Notes: a model not told the origin generated them from the letters alone. A stretch of DNA of 64,000 bases from Xiphophorus maculatus (GCF_002775205.1 NC_036447.1:20442501-20506500), one strand, 5' to 3'. Counted from the first letter of the stretch, positions 1 to 18,851 are shown. Numbers and translations: made by a program.

Positions 1-423
1 TGTTCTCTAATTTTATAAAGTTCTGTCTAAAAATCCTGCAATATTTTATATTACTGAAACCCAGGAGACTAAATTGAATATCCTAAAGAAATATGCAGTG
101 ATGAAGTTGTATTTTTCTACTCTAAGTTTTATGATACGAACTCAAAGGTCATGTTTGTAGGAAGGCATAACTTGCTTACTGTAACACTAAAATTCTTAAT
201 TATAGTAAAGACTGGCAAGCCAACAGCACATGTAAAAATGAAAGGAGGAAATTAATGTAACAAATAAGTTTCACTGTAAAGCCTTCCCCACTGATGTACA
301 AATATTTGAAAAACACGAAGTTTTTTATTAAGACTTTAATTTCTGTGTTGCATGAAATCTAGTGCTAAAACATGACCAAAGTCTTACGTTATAAAAACAA
401 AAACAAAACATACAAAGTAAAAA

Positions 424-606
424 AAAAAGAAAAGTCTCTAATTTACGTTAAAATACTGGCGGCTTTGATTGCCAGAATTTATTTATGGATTTTACTGTAA
501 ATATACGGTAAAAGATTCACATATTATATCTTATTTATATGGAAAAATTCTGGCAACCGCAGCTGCCAGTATTTTACCATAAATTAGAGACTTTTTTTTT
601 TTTTTT
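424..606. mobile_element. MITE-like palindromic element (fish 'ctggca' family)
   Basis: Two arms of about 51-60 bp are inverted copies of each other. The left arm is about 431-481 and the right arm about 545-595. Each carries the outer block AAGTCTCTAATTTA and an inner block around ATACTGGC...GCCAGAATTT. The middle is AT-rich, about 60 bp, and contains no coding sequence. The structure fits a non-autonomous DNA transposon (MITE). A related half copy lies at 17380-17535 in this window, so this is a dispersed family. I cannot name the superfamily, and I see no clear target-site duplication because the flanks are A-rich and T-rich. Confidence 0.7.
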
Positions 607-965
607 ACAATGTAGCAAGCTGAATGGGAGCAATTTATCTTTTGGCATTCAGGTCTTCCAGGAAACACCAGCATACCAATCCGTATGCGAGAGTAGACCC
701 AGCCCAGTGGGGGCATAATGTTGAGCCCGGAGATAATGGTGAGTGGGGAGCAGCCGGGGATGGTTGGACTAGGAGAGAAAACGTCCCCATGGGGCTCATC
801 TCCACACGCCTGGGAAGTCCTCCGTTGCAGCAAAACCCCAGTAAGTGAATCCCAACTGAGCTGCGAAGATAAAATTAGACCTTGTTTTTTGTTGCCTTCA
901 CAAAGCATTATTTCACCAATATAAAGTCAAAAGAACCGAAGAGACTGCAAAGTCTGCAAAGACTT

Positions 966-1068
966 GCCCTGTTAAAGTAACTTTGTTAAAGTTACCCTGT
1001 TACTTTAACAGGGTTACTTTGTTACTTTGTTAAAGTAACAAAGTAACTGTTTGTTACTTTAACAGGGC
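966..1068. repeat. Compound palindrome built from a GTTACTTTAACAGGG module
   Basis: A 16-bp perfect inverted pair (966-981 and 1053-1068) encloses several further direct and inverted copies of GTTACTTTAACAGGG and AAAGTAAC. The whole block is made from one short module. It lies in non-coding DNA upstream of the first visible tmc5 exon. No function is evident. Confidence 0.75.
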
Positions 1069-1475
1069 AAAGATTTAAAATCTGTCCTTTGGGTTGAACA
1101 ATGAATATGCTGGCTTTAAGCTAACGCACAGTCATGGAATAAAAAACTAACATTTATGCATTTAGAATACCTTTATTTCTACATGCAATAAAGTCTGTTT
1201 AATTCAAGTTGCAAAAGCTGAGAATAAAGAATAAGTTTGATATTTGATGCTAATATGCATTTTTGGTAATATTGCTAACATTGTAATCTTTTCCTTCTGT
1301 ACTCTTGATTTTCCCTTATGTAAATAATTATTTTACCCTTCTTTTTTATGTGGATCTTCAAATCCCTTCAAGCTTCTAGTCATGTTTAGCTAGTGGCTGA
1401 TTGCTTTCTTACCTCTGTGTCTCTTTGTAACCATTTTATTTGAATTCTTTCTTTTCTCCGCACTTTATCATTCAG

Positions 1476-4400
1476 ATAACACAAGTCAGATTGACCCAGA
1501 TTCTCAGTATGACCGCCTACCACCTGTTCAACTTCATTCTTCAATTTCAGGTAGTGTGTTTCACCAATTTTGTCCTTCTGATGTTTTAATCACTAAATGT
1601 ATTAATTTAGGATTTTTTGTGATATTTTTGCTGAATGCACATTAAGTTCTGTGTACCAGGAGCTTCTCTTAGATTATTAACCTCCTTAGAAATCCCCACT
1701 GGATAATCATTAATGCAGAACCTAGACACTAACTATCAATGAGAACAAGGAAGCTGGCAGAGAAAATAAAGCAGATTGAACTTAATTTTGATTTATGTAC
1801 ACACTATGTCTTATCTTACCATACATTTTGTCATATCTAAAAACACGTTTATGTGAAGAAATAAATTATATTATGTGAAATAAGTCCTGAAGGATTTCCA
1901 TATTCAGCTTTTGCGGTCACCAAGTGTCTTTTAAGGTGACAGGACTTTAATTTGTACTGCAAGCCTAAAATGTATAGAGGACTAGATGACAGTATGCTGT
2001 CTGCAGAAACGAGGATTCACTCACCTCGATATGCTGGACAGTTGAAAATGAAAGTAGATCAGATCAGGTATACTACACCATTGAAGGCAGAAAAGGCTAA
2101 TGCTGGAGAACTATTTACAAAAGAAGCATATCATACACCATGGATCACAGGGAAAATATGCATTAATCTGATAAAAGTATAATGTTAGCAAATGGACATA
2201 TGGTAAGCAGTCATTTGCTTTGGCTTTGTGACTTTTGTTATACTATAAATACCTTTACAATTACATTATAGTCCTAAAACGTTAACAATTTATATTCATT
2301 TTTTACATTTTTGTTTGTTATAATGGATCACACTGGTTGAATGATGCTGTGAAGTTTTTGTACAGGCAGTTTTGACTTATTCAGATGCCTTTATTGATCC
2401 CTTGACCATTTTAATCTGACTAAGCAGGCTTACACAAAATGACACAGATTGCTTATAGTTCCTTAAAATATACTGTACATACACAGGCTATGTACAGTAT
2501 ATTATGCTGTGTAAACTGTGAGAAATTATTTAAAGTGTAGTTTTTTGGCAGCTTTTCATATTTCTTCCAAAAATGTTGATTTCCAAAAGGTTCAGAGACA
2601 AACCAAACCAGAACTCTCACACAGGAGATAAAAAGTTTTTTAGTAATTCCTCATTTGGCACTTACAAAGTAAAAAAATATGAATAAGGTGAATATTTTAG
2701 AGCATCTGATATAACCAGATTTTACTTAATCCAGAGGATAAAATCATCAAAATGATTATCTATAAACATGCTACTACACTTGCCCTACTTAGAAATATTA
2801 TCAATCAAGTGACACATTTGGCACAGTAATATTTAAATGCAGTGTGGCGCAAACAGTTTCACTATCACAGCTTTTAATCAGAAATAAAGATAATGTGGCA
2901 TAAAAGTTGCCACATAAGTTCTCAAACAAGTATGCTTACTCTGACTTCCTGCTCTTTAAGGATCTTTATCAGTGCATTATTGCCAACAGGACTACCTCAA
3001 AAAATGCATAGGTTAGAGTAAAAAAATAAAAAAATAAAAAAAAGACAAGAATTCTATAAAAAATACAGCAATAATAAATGAATTTATGAACTGATGTAAA
3101 TATCAGCATTGTCAATACTCAGCCATGAACACATCTGGTCTTTTTCCCCCTCACATTTATGCAGGCAACATGACAATGAGATGGAGAGGAGTAACAATGA
3201 GACGGATGAGTATGTTTCCTAATGCTGATCCTGCCCATGCGGCTTTCACAGAAGATGCCATCAAGAGCGAGATGGAAAATGGTACGAGCCCATCACTGGG
3301 TGTTTGGTTACAGTGAGTGCAAAGTGCGTCACCCGATCTGCATACTGGGCGATGTTTCTTTGAAAGAGCCATCTTGTTGTTTCTTGTCTGACAGAGGAAC
3401 AAAACCTCATCAAGGAGCTTGTTGCCCTGTCGACAACGGAGCAAATCAGGAAGATCCGGGAGCTGCCTGTGAGCTTTGAAGAGAAGAAACACGTCAGGTT
3501 TGTGGAGAGTAGTAAAGGGTCATAAACAATCCCTTGCTGCAGTCATTCCAATGCACTCAGTTAATCATCAAACCTGTTGGGGTACCATAAAACCAGGCTT
3601 ATGCAAATACTTGTTTGTTTCAATTATTTCCATTGTGATCTTGTACTTAAAGCTCTAGAGCACACGTATCAAACTCAAGGTCTGTGGGCCAAATCCGGCC
3701 CACCATAGTGATTTATGTAACCCTATGGACTGCAGAGAACCAACAAAATAAATAGAACTTGAAGATAAGAGCTTTGTGCTTATATGTTCTTTATTTTCAT
3801 AGAGTGAAATTACATCAGTGTGAAAAGATGTTTCATATTATTTAAATTTCAGAGACAAATTTCATCAAATGTGGAAACAACCATTAATATTTTAAGAGTT
3901 TATGAAACGATAGTTTTATCAGTACTTTCAGCCACTACTGGCTCTTTGAGGACATTCATCATCTTGATGTGGCCTGAAGTGACAATGAGTTTGACACTAC
4001 TGAAGCAAGGAGAGATTCGGGGCATTTATAAAATAGTTGGCCACAAAACTGAAAGCTCCTGCATGACCTTTTCTAGACCTCCTGCTGAAACACCCCTGGC
4101 CTCTGAGTGCCCTGGAGGGCAGCCTGCGGCTGTCCTGGAGGGTTTGGCCTTTAGTTTTTGGCCTTTCTTCCCACTTCTTCCAGCAGAACTATTTTCACAT
4201 CAACATCTAGATAAAACATGCAATTACTCGATTAACACAGAAACCAATTGGAGGTTTTACATAGATAGGACTCATTGTAGGGTATTTTCAGGCTTCTTGA
4301 ATTTGCCTATAATTCAAGTAAGACTTGCAGCCTTACTTGATTAATATATAATGAACATCAAGCTATACTGAAAAAGTCGTATTTTTCTCATATTTAGAAA

Positions 4401-7400
4401 ATTTTGTGATACTTCTCTGTGAAGGAAGCTGTTGTAATGGCTAGACACAAACGTCTTGCCAGAAACATTCAAGAGGACCAGAAGAAAAGAAGTTAAAGAT
4501 CGAACCTGAGATGTTTGTGTATTAGATACTATAACATGCATGTGACAGGAACTCCTGAGTAGAACAATACAGTCTAATGCAATCTGGTAATCACTTCGTG
4601 TTTGACTCATTTGTGTGTGTAAGTCAGATTTCTTACACAACACAAGGGCCAAAGGTTTTCATACAGACTGTGTTGCTGTTTTGCACTGCATCTGAGATGT
4701 GGAGTTAAAAATATCTGTGATCTTATATCAGTGTATTTTCACAGGACCCAAGTAACGGCATTCAAGTCTTCAGGACAGTACCATCACTTCACATCTTTAA
4801 CAGATTTTTCTCAAAATATGTCACTGGTCAGTATTTTCTTTGTACTTAAACTTCATTCAAAAATGTAATGAGGATGTATACTTATGTGTGCTTTTGTGTT
4901 GCTTGCTTCTGCTTCAGTCAATGCGAAGGTTTGGTTACAGTATAAAATCCGCCAGGCAGACCCTGCAGCTTTGGCAAGGCATCATGAAGGAGATTGGGGG
5001 CAAATTTGGCTCCAGCGTTCTCAACTATTTTGTGCTTCTAAAGTGGCTTCTCTTGTTCAACATTTTCTCCTTCCTGGTCAACTTTGGCTTCATTACCATC
5101 CCGCTCCTGGTTTATGACCTTTCACTCAACGTATCCCCAAACGTGAGCTTCAGAGGTCTGGAGTTACTCACCGGAGCTGTAAGTGGATTTATAGGTCTGG
5201 AAATTATCCAGATGCTTCTTTGAAGAATTTATGTGATTTGTTATTGCTTACTGAAGCTGATGTTCAGAGAGGTCCAGTTCGTTGTTTGGAAATAACTCAT
5301 CTTCAGCCTAATAAAGGGTGGTTTTCTCAATCTTAGATTTTGAATATTATTAATGCTGAATACAATTACTTGAGCAAACGAACCCAACCTATTATTCACC
5401 GTCTTCAGTTTGGCATTTATGTCTTCAGAATAACCAGTCAGTAGAAGTCTGTATATAAATTTTAGTTTATAGCATTTTCAAATGGCAAATGTTATATTAT
5501 GTTGTTGTAGCTAAGAAAACAATAGATCTTGATTTGGTACGATATAAACATATAGTTCTCTTTATTTGCTCTATGAATGAAGGACGGTTTCCTTACAAGC
5601 ACAAATATAAGTTTATCAAATAGTAGAAGCTCTGACTAAATGCAACTCTAGTTTGTAAAAATGTATTTATACAAAACCTTCCAAACACGAGTGGCGTTCA
5701 TATATTTTTGCTTCTTCAGGGTTATTTCAACTACACCATCATGTACTACGGGAGCTACAGCAATGAAACAATTAGGGGCCTGCTGGATTACGACATGCAG
5801 CTCGCCTATTTCTTTACCATCTCGGTCTATATGGTGCTGTGTGGACTCGTGCTCATTTTCAGGTACTTTGTTCTTCCTTCAGTCAGTTCATCACTTCCAG
5901 CATTTCTTCACATTTTCTGAAATCTGGCTTCATCCCAATGCAGCATGGCGAGCTCATTTAAAAAAAACTATGCCCTGGCAGACCCAGCTTCAAACAGTGC
6001 ATGGCAGCTTTTGTGCAGCTGGGATTTCAGCATAACCAACGAGAAAGCAGTGAACCAGCGTAAGAACAACCTTCGAATCCAGCTGAAGGTGACTCCTGCT
6101 CTTCTGAAGATATTTGGCGAGAAAGTTAACATTTAATCTTTAAAATAAGTGGACCCACTAGCTAAATGAAATGACTCTATAACTCCAAAAACATTAATCC
6201 ACCCATTCAAATAATTGAATTCAGATGTCACAATAACTTCTATGACCACAGGTTTATAAAATCCAGCAACATGTGTGCAAAAGGTTTGGTGCTGACATCT
6301 TTCACTACTAAGCATCGCATATTCAACTTTTAATAGCTTAGTAACAAAGAATGGTTGAACAACTACAACTCAGCTGCAGAGTGAAAGGTCATGAATAATC
6401 TCAAACTGAGTTTAACAGATACTGATGCAAAGAGTTTGGACATGTATCAACTTTCTGCAGAGTGATTAGTCAGAGACCTCCAAATATCATGTTGCTTTTA
6501 AATATTTTTGTGTAGTACATAATTTGTTGCTGTTCAAGCACAAAATGCATAGTTAGTGCAATATTTGTTGTCTTGCTGCTATTCCAGGAATCTTTATCAG
6601 AAAAGGCACACAGGGAGCGACAAACAACTTCTGAACAATTGAAGCAGTATGGGATTTATTTTGGTTCCTGGCTCCTCTCCACTGGTCTAGCTGCTGGCTG
6701 TGGAGCTAGCATCTTTTATCTCTGCCATTACGAAGATGAGGTACGTAAGAGTGCAAGGATGTTCTTATTGTTGTCGAAATCCAATAACAAAAAACTGTTA
6801 TTACCTGGGCTGACTCTAAAAGCAACAGGTACAGCATCTGATCAGCCTGTGCCATTATCCTAAGTTGTGTTTTATGTTTCATAAAAAGTGTTTATCTCTG
6901 AGGATTGTCTCTTTGTTATCTTTACAGCGGGTTGAAGACACCGAAACATGGTCCGCACTGAAGGAAGCAGAGACACTCCTGGTTCCCTTTGTAGTGTCTT
7001 TGATGAATATGGTCATTCCCCTCTTCTTCTCCCTCTTCAACAAGTTTGAGCAGTACTCCAGCCAGCGCAAACAGATTTATGCCTTGTTGTTCAGGTGAGG
7101 TGTTATGGGTGCATATATCCTAAAGGCTTTAGGACATTAAAACAAAATGAACCTACTGTATGTTTCTAGATTTGTTCTTCAGTAGTTAGTTGTGGCTTGA
7201 ATCTTTCTAAGATATTTGCGTTAGTAATTTTATCGTGACAAGAAACGTCAAGGCTCTGATGCTCCATTGAATAAACCCTGACTTTGTTCAAGTCTTTAAA
7301 AAAAGGTTCAGGTCTGATATAATGGTATATTGTTTAATTAACTTTCTCTTTCACTAGACAGTGACCTGTTTGTCTTTTTTTCATTCTTAGAAATGTGTTA

Positions 7401-10400
7401 CTCCGGATATCCATTTTGGGTGTTTTGTGCTATTACTGGATGAATACAGTGCCTCAGAAATTCACAGTATGTATTTGTCAACATCCCTTACTGCTTGTTT
7501 TTTTAATCATAAATTATTGTGTGTTTATTCATTAAAAACTTGTTTTCTCTCAGTGCTGGGAGCCCATGGTTGGACAGGCTTTGTACCGTTTGGTCATTGT
7601 CGATTTCATTTTTCTGATGCTGGGATCCTTGTTTGGAGAGTTTCTTAGCAAGTGAGTAACAGATTTTCCCGTTGACGTTACCGTCACTGAAGCATGGAGA
7701 ATTATTCTTTAATGATAGCTGCACTATACATTTTTGTTTTGTAACAGTGTGATTGGGACCAAGATACAACCACGTTTAGGAGTACCAGAGTTCGATGTAG
7801 CCAGAAATGTCCTGGAAATCATTTATGCTCAGACTCTGGCCTGGTAAAAACATACGGGGCAGTTTTTATTTTTATGTTTTGGATGATTGTAGGAGGTAGT
7901 TCAGTAAAAGTTTACACTTTTTCTCTTATTAGGATTGGAATCTACTTCTCTCCTCTGTTACCTGTGATCCAGATTCTCAAGTTCTTCATCTTGTTTTACT
8001 TGAAAAAGGTAAATGATGGTTTAAGGTGATTTGAAAAACTTGCTATATATCACAATGACACACCTGGATAGAAAAGGCAGATACAATGCCACTTCCAACA
8101 GAGCCGCACTATTCACCCGTCAGGGTCTCATGTTACTCTTTGTTCATTTCTGTCAATAATTAATTTAAATCCTTTCATTGCTCAGTTAAAAAGATTTCAT
8201 TTTTGTTTTTATGCAACTGGGAGCTCTGGTTTCTCAATAATGAGGATAATCAATTGGTCTTTGTTTGATTTACGAAGCAACTCTGGGTAGATCTATTGTT
8301 AAACGCTTAATGAACAAACTCAGTGACCTCTAATATTATGCTCTTCAAGTTCAAAACTTTTCTATTCTGTGAAATATAGATGCAATGTTTAGGCTTTAAT
8401 TGAGTGAAGATATGACTCACTCTCCAGGGCTGCATGACCTAGGGACCAACATGTCTTCTCCAAGCCACTTTTCCATTTTAAATTGTATGGTCTATTATAC
8501 ATTTTATAGGTAGAATTACACCTGCTTGTTGTTTTTCTTGCTGCTGTATTCATGTGTTTGTCACCATCTCTCCAGTGGGAGTAAAGACAGAAACTAGCAG
8601 GCTAAAATCTCTCATATATTTAAGCGCTAATGTTCATCGATATGTATATCCACTCCTCCTTTAGGTCAGTTTGACTCACAATTGTCAGCCTCCACGGCGT
8701 TCAGGCAGGGCGGCTCAGATGAAAACCATCTTCATCTTTCTCCTCTTCTTTCCTTTCTTTGTGGGAGCCCTGTCCATCGTTGCGTACACCTCCTGGAGGT
8801 AAATGAGCATGACTTCCACAGCTGCTAAGTTGTGTTATAGCTTGATGCTGTGTCATATATGATGATATCCTATTTCCCACCACAGGCTGACCCCTTCGGA
8901 GCAGTGTGGCCCTTTCCGGGGCCTCAACAGCACGTTCAGTGTGACTGGAGAGTGGATAGATCACGTGAACAATAATTCTAGTACTCACTGGGTTGGGTGG
9001 ATCTACCAAAATGTCATCAGGAGTGAAATTTTCTACTTTCTTAGCACACTCATCATCCTGTAAGCATCCGTCTGTGTATGTTTTATTAATTGAGTCTTAA
9101 AAGGTTTTTGACATCGGTTACCTTTTTGCCATATTTTATGTAACAGACTAACTGAAAAAAGTGCACAATAGTTATTACAGTTTTATTTAGATGTATCAAG
9201 GCACAGCTGGTATCACTGTTGCCTTGCAATAAAGAGGTCCTGGGTTCAAATCCTGGCTCAGGGTCTTTCTGCATGTTGTTCCTTTGCATGCATGGGTTCA
9301 ACCTGGTGACCTGGCTAGGATGTTCCTCGACCCTGCGACTGTGCAAGAATGATACATAAATTGATGTTTTTTTATCTATCTGCTTCACAATTGTGCATAG
9401 GTCTGTCACATAGAATCTGATTAAAATATAAAAACGTTTATGGTCATAAAGTGATGAAATGTGGAAAAGTTTAAGGATTAGGGATGCTGTTGCGAGGCAC
9501 TCTAAATGCAGAGTACGTTGTTCATTAAGTTGGAATCTACACAATAGTTGTCAAATGTGAACAATCCTTGTCATGTTTCTGTCCCCCAGTGTCATCATAT
9601 ACATCTTCTGGCAGCTCATTCAGGGCCGAAAGCAGCTCATTGTTCTTCTGAGAAGGCAGATTATTAATGTAAGTTTAAATTGTCCACCTGAATGAGTGTT
9701 TGACTAGTACTGATTTTATTTAGCTTTTTTTTCCAATTCATTTATCATATACTGTACATTTTGTGCTGATTTTACAACCATGTCTGACTTTTTTTTCTTC
9801 ACATTTTTCACTCATTAGGAGGGGAAAGACAAGTCCTTCCTGTTAGAAAAGCTGCAGAACCTGCAGAAATCCTGTCCGGAAGTTAACAAAAAACACAAAA
9901 AACGGACAACTGTATGCTTTGCACATATTTCCATTTGTTTTGAGTTTTTTTTATTTTTTGTACTTTACCTAATGTCTTGTTCTTCAGCATACAAGTCGAC
10001 GTTCAGCTGAGCGCTCCTCTGGAAGTCAGTCCAACTCAAACGCAATGGTTCAGGTTCTACTCGCTCGCCAGCAGCTGGAAGAGGAGGAGAGACGCCGTGC
10101 CAGTGGCGTTTCAGTCCCGTCGGACATTTCCACCTCCGACGCCGTGACGCAGGCCATGCTGGCCCGCCAGAAAGCTGAGAGACAAGATGAAAACGTCTAC
10201 GAAATCACCGACGGACACCCTCCTTCCCTCGATGCGGTGGCGCAGAGCTTGGCAGCCAGACAGAGGGCTGAAGACAGGGATGAATACTGGAGCACAACCC
10301 ACTTTAACCAAAGTAACCCAGGTAACAGTTCCATTATCCAAGTCAGACAAAGTGCTGAAAGGGACAGAGAAGATGATTCACATGATGCTTCATCCCCCGT

Positions 10401-10572
10401 ATCAAGTGTAATGATTCAAGTCATGCAAGCCAGGCAGAAAGCAGAGGAAGAGGAAAGGAATCAGAGGATCCATCCTCCAGGGCAAAACCAGGCTCCTCCC
10501 GGCTCCAGCGCTCTCATCCAGGCCATGTTGGCCCGGCAACAGGCCCAGAATGAATATGATGATGGTTATTGA
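1476..10572 (+). CDS. tmc5: Transmembrane channel-like protein, TMC5-like (5' part missing)
   Basis: Multi-pass membrane protein of the TMC family. Visible exons: 1476-1550, 3165-3281, 3395-3497, 4745-4826, 4918-5178, 5720-5862, 5944-6088, 6588-6740, 6928-7094, 7391-7466, 7554-7651, 7748-7843, 7933-8008, 8665-8798, 8886-9059, 9590-9668, 9819-9911, 9988-10572. All introns are GT-AG and all phases join, giving 884 codons plus stop; upstream exons and the start codon lie outside the window. The family hallmark CWE is at 7554-7562, followed by YRLVIVDF and FDVARNVLEIIYAQTLAW. The residues EGKDKSFLLEKL after the last membrane segment match mammalian TMC5 from memory better than other TMCs. About ten hydrophobic segments are visible. 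NxS/T sites fall in the first large loop (about 5130-5780) and near 8928-8980. Exon 4745-4826 is the least certain: in phase but poorly conserved. The last exon has a repeated tail (see findings). Channel activity is not established for TMC5. Confidence 0.9.
2467..2503. repeat. Perfect 15-bp hairpin in tmc5 intron
   Basis: Perfect inverted arms at 2467-2481 and 2489-2503, built on TATACTGTACAT, are separated by a 7-base loop. It lies in the long intron between the first two visible tmc5 exons. Confidence 0.8.
3655..4005. mobile_element. Non-autonomous hAT-like element with imperfect terminal inverted repeats
   Basis: The left end (about 3660-3715) reads like the common vertebrate hAT terminus GTATCAAACTCAAGG...GGCCAAATCCGGCCCACC. 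The right end (about 3965-4005) is its inverted, diverged partner (GATGTGGCC...GAGTTTGACACTACTG). The ~250 bp interior has no transposase. The insertion lies in a tmc5 intron between exons 3395-3497 and 4745-4826. The assignment to hAT rests on remembered terminal sequences; the target-site duplication is not clear. Confidence 0.6.
9194..9350 (+). mobile_element. tRNA-derived SINE remnant (internally deleted)
   Basis: A degraded A-box region (GCACAGCTGGTATCACTG) is followed by a good pol III B box (GGTTCAAATCC, about 9243-9253). Next comes the typical fish SINE body (GGGTCTTTCTGCATG..., GCATGCATGGGTTC, then GACCTGGCTAGGATGTTCCTCGACCCTGCGACTG). The order of the last parts suggests an internal deletion. 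It sits in the tmc5 intron between exons 8886-9059 and 9590-9668. It is not a functional tRNA: no cloverleaf can be formed from it. Confidence 0.6.
10045..10569 (+). repeat. Six imperfect protein repeats in the TMC5-like C-tail
   Basis: Within the last tmc5 exon, a segment resembling (I/V)Q(A/V)MLARQ(K/Q)AE recurs with starts at 10045, 10141, 10234, 10333, 10408 and 10510. The spacing is 32, 31, 33, 25 and 34 codons. Each copy starts with a Q-x-x-x-ARQ-x-AE helix-like block, then a charged E/R/D stretch, then a polar linker rich in S, P, N and G. The fourth copy is shortened (IIQVRQSAE). The repeats have diverged at the DNA level, so the duplication is old rather than a recent microsatellite. 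I do not recall this tail in human TMC5. Confidence 0.85.
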
Positions 10573-11105
10573 CCAAAAGCCTCAGACTTCAATGGAAAAC
10601 ATTATCACATATTGTGTTATGAATCATTTCCATTATATCCGATATTTCTCTCTACTGAAACTTATTCAATTCAGCTAGAAAGTAACAGATACTGCTATAA
10701 GGGAATAAGAGCTGCAGGTTCACCTCTTCATATGAGTATACAGTATGTTAGTTCTAGTGTATTGTCCATGGATGTGTGTAGAGGTATTAGAAATGAACAT
10801 TGAGGTTTATCATGTGCCATTTTAAGTGCAATCTTTAAAAAAGAAAAAACAATGTTAACTGATTGTATTAATATTGGTTATCTAGAACTGTTACCGCTTA
10901 GAAAATAAAACAAGTTATGTTTTGCATGGACAAAACACTATTTACATTAATTTAACTTAATTAACATCTTTGTACAGTTGAGCATTTTATTTCTGGCCAG
11001 TGTGTATGTGTATATTTTTATCCAATGTTAAATAATGTTTCATTGCACATCCTGCTAATTGTTTTACTTGCTATATATTTATAAAATCCATCAATGTTTA
11101 AAAAG

Positions 11106-11111
11106 AATAAA
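11106..11111 (+). terminator. Polyadenylation signal of tmc5
   Basis: AATAAA, overlapping a second AATAAA a few bases on, about 535 bp after the tmc5 stop. A T-rich stretch follows near 11139-11151. It is the best candidate 3' end; an AAAATAAAA near 10902 is weaker. Confidence 0.6.
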
Positions 11112-12122
11112 TAAAAAGATTCTGGAGATGGAGCAGCTTGTTCTTTTTTTTAATTCACAAGAATTTTAGAAAGTTCTGAATAAGTGAAAGTGCAATAATT
11201 GAAACTATTATAGAAAATAATTTTTTTAAAAGTAACGATTAACTAAATAAAATGTAAAGTTCGTTGATGTGGAGCATTCTATAAGCCCTGCTTTTTTCAG
11301 AGATGTGGTTTAGCGTTTAGATTTGTTATATCTTTGCTTTTGACGCTGCAGAAAAACCCTTATGATTTAGAGTTTCTCCGGTTTTATTTAAACGTTTTTG
11401 ACAACTTTGAGGCACAGTGACGGCACAGGGAGAGCGTGTATGACCCGTATTCAGAGGCCTCAGTCTTTGAAGCAACCGTCATGGGTCTGAGTCTCGGCCC
11501 ACTGACCTTTGCTGCATGTCACGCAACCCAATTTGCTGTTGGATCACTATCCAATAAAGGTCACAAGAGCTGAAGAAAAAGTTTTTAAAAAAGGATTTTT
11601 TTGGTAACTAAATATTAAAAATCTATCCGTGTATTTATTTTACCTGCTTACTTATTGCAGAGTCGTTGATGCATACCTCCAGCGAATAAGGAGTGAGACA
11701 TTGCTCGTCCAACACAGAGATCAACAAGGCAGACAACCATCCTCATGCACACACTCACACTGAAGGCAGCTCAGAGAGAGAAGTTACCACATAGAAAGAT
11801 TTTTTTTGACTGGGAGGATGCTGGGGTGTATGGAGAGAACATTCAAACTTGACATAAAAACGACCCTTAGAACAAAGTGATGAGTGATGAAAAACAAAGA
11901 AACCTTCTTTCAGCCAGCTGACAGCCAGTGTGCATGGCCAAAGTTACTTCATCAGCTCAGTTACTCTATGTGCCATATTTCTATCCACAGCATGATAGAA
12001 AACCATCTTGGAACTCCATGTTTTTAAAACCTTGGTATCCTGATAGCGGTAGATGGCCTACAACTATTCTGAAACTTCAAATGATAAATGTTGAATAAGC
12101 ACCGGTTTCAATAAACGTGTGT
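11112..12122. other. Convergent intergenic spacer tmc5/gsg1l
   Basis: I see no gene here. The stretch near 11505-11570 (CCTTTGCTGCATGTCACGC ... CCAATAAAGG) resembles the 3' part of fish tRNA-derived SINEs. The rest is unique-looking AT-rich DNA. Confidence 0.4.
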
Positions 12123-12128
12123 TTTATT
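12123..12128 (-). terminator. Candidate polyadenylation signal of gsg1l
   Basis: TTTATT on the plus strand reads AATAAA on the minus strand, about 335 bp beyond the gsg1l stop codon. A second AAATAA-type site lies near 12348. Confidence 0.4.
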
Positions 12129-12461
12129 CACCACATTGAAAACCCAATTAGGCCTATTGGTTGTTCTGGTCTTTCAATCAGGCCCAGTCCAGGGCTGTGA
12201 GAAACAGAAAGACTCTCACTCCAATCCAACTGTATGGGTGAACTCAACATTTCTTTATATGTTACAATATATTCAGTTTCACAAAAAAAGAAAAATAAAA
12301 TACATGTACATCCATGGATCTCAGGAGTTGTCCATTTTTTTCACCAGTTTATTTCCCAACTTGAATCAACTGTGACATGAAGCCACCTGATCTGCTTCAG
12401 TTAAGGCAATGTTGAAGAGCAAACCCACAAGCCTCACAGTAGAACACAAAAAAATAACATA

Positions 12462-18609
<6,148 letters not shown>

Positions 18610-18824
18610 TCACCACGAGCCTGCTCGGACGTCACGTTGTCAGAGGATTTGATGCTCGTTTGCATCAGTGTGGGATTTTCTCCTCGTGCTCTCGTCTGGC
18701 TGCCGCGGTCATTAGGACCTTCCTCTCCCTCAATCCATCACAAACTGCTTGCCAAATTCAGGCGATTATCAGAGCGAGACTAGATACAACCGAACCACCA
18801 TGTAGCTCACAAGACATGGTTCCC

Positions 18825-18851
18825 TTTTTATTTTATTTTATTTTATTTTAT
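18825..18851. repeat. (TTTTA)n microsatellite
   Basis: Five tandem copies of TTTTA in the intergenic space between gsg1l and sec23b. Confidence 0.85.

Noticed and set aside
1952..2182. A 76-codon open frame on the plus strand between the first two visible tmc5 exons
   Set aside because: The flanking exons already join in phase without it, it lacks a convincing acceptor/donor pair in its frame, and it matches no TMC sequence I know.
3820..4344. 174-codon plus-strand open frame
   Set aside because: It overlaps the hAT-like element and intron DNA and shows no protein family resemblance.
9194..9350. tRNA gene because of a good B box
   Set aside because: No acceptor stem, anticodon arm or cloverleaf can be formed; the flanks match a SINE body.
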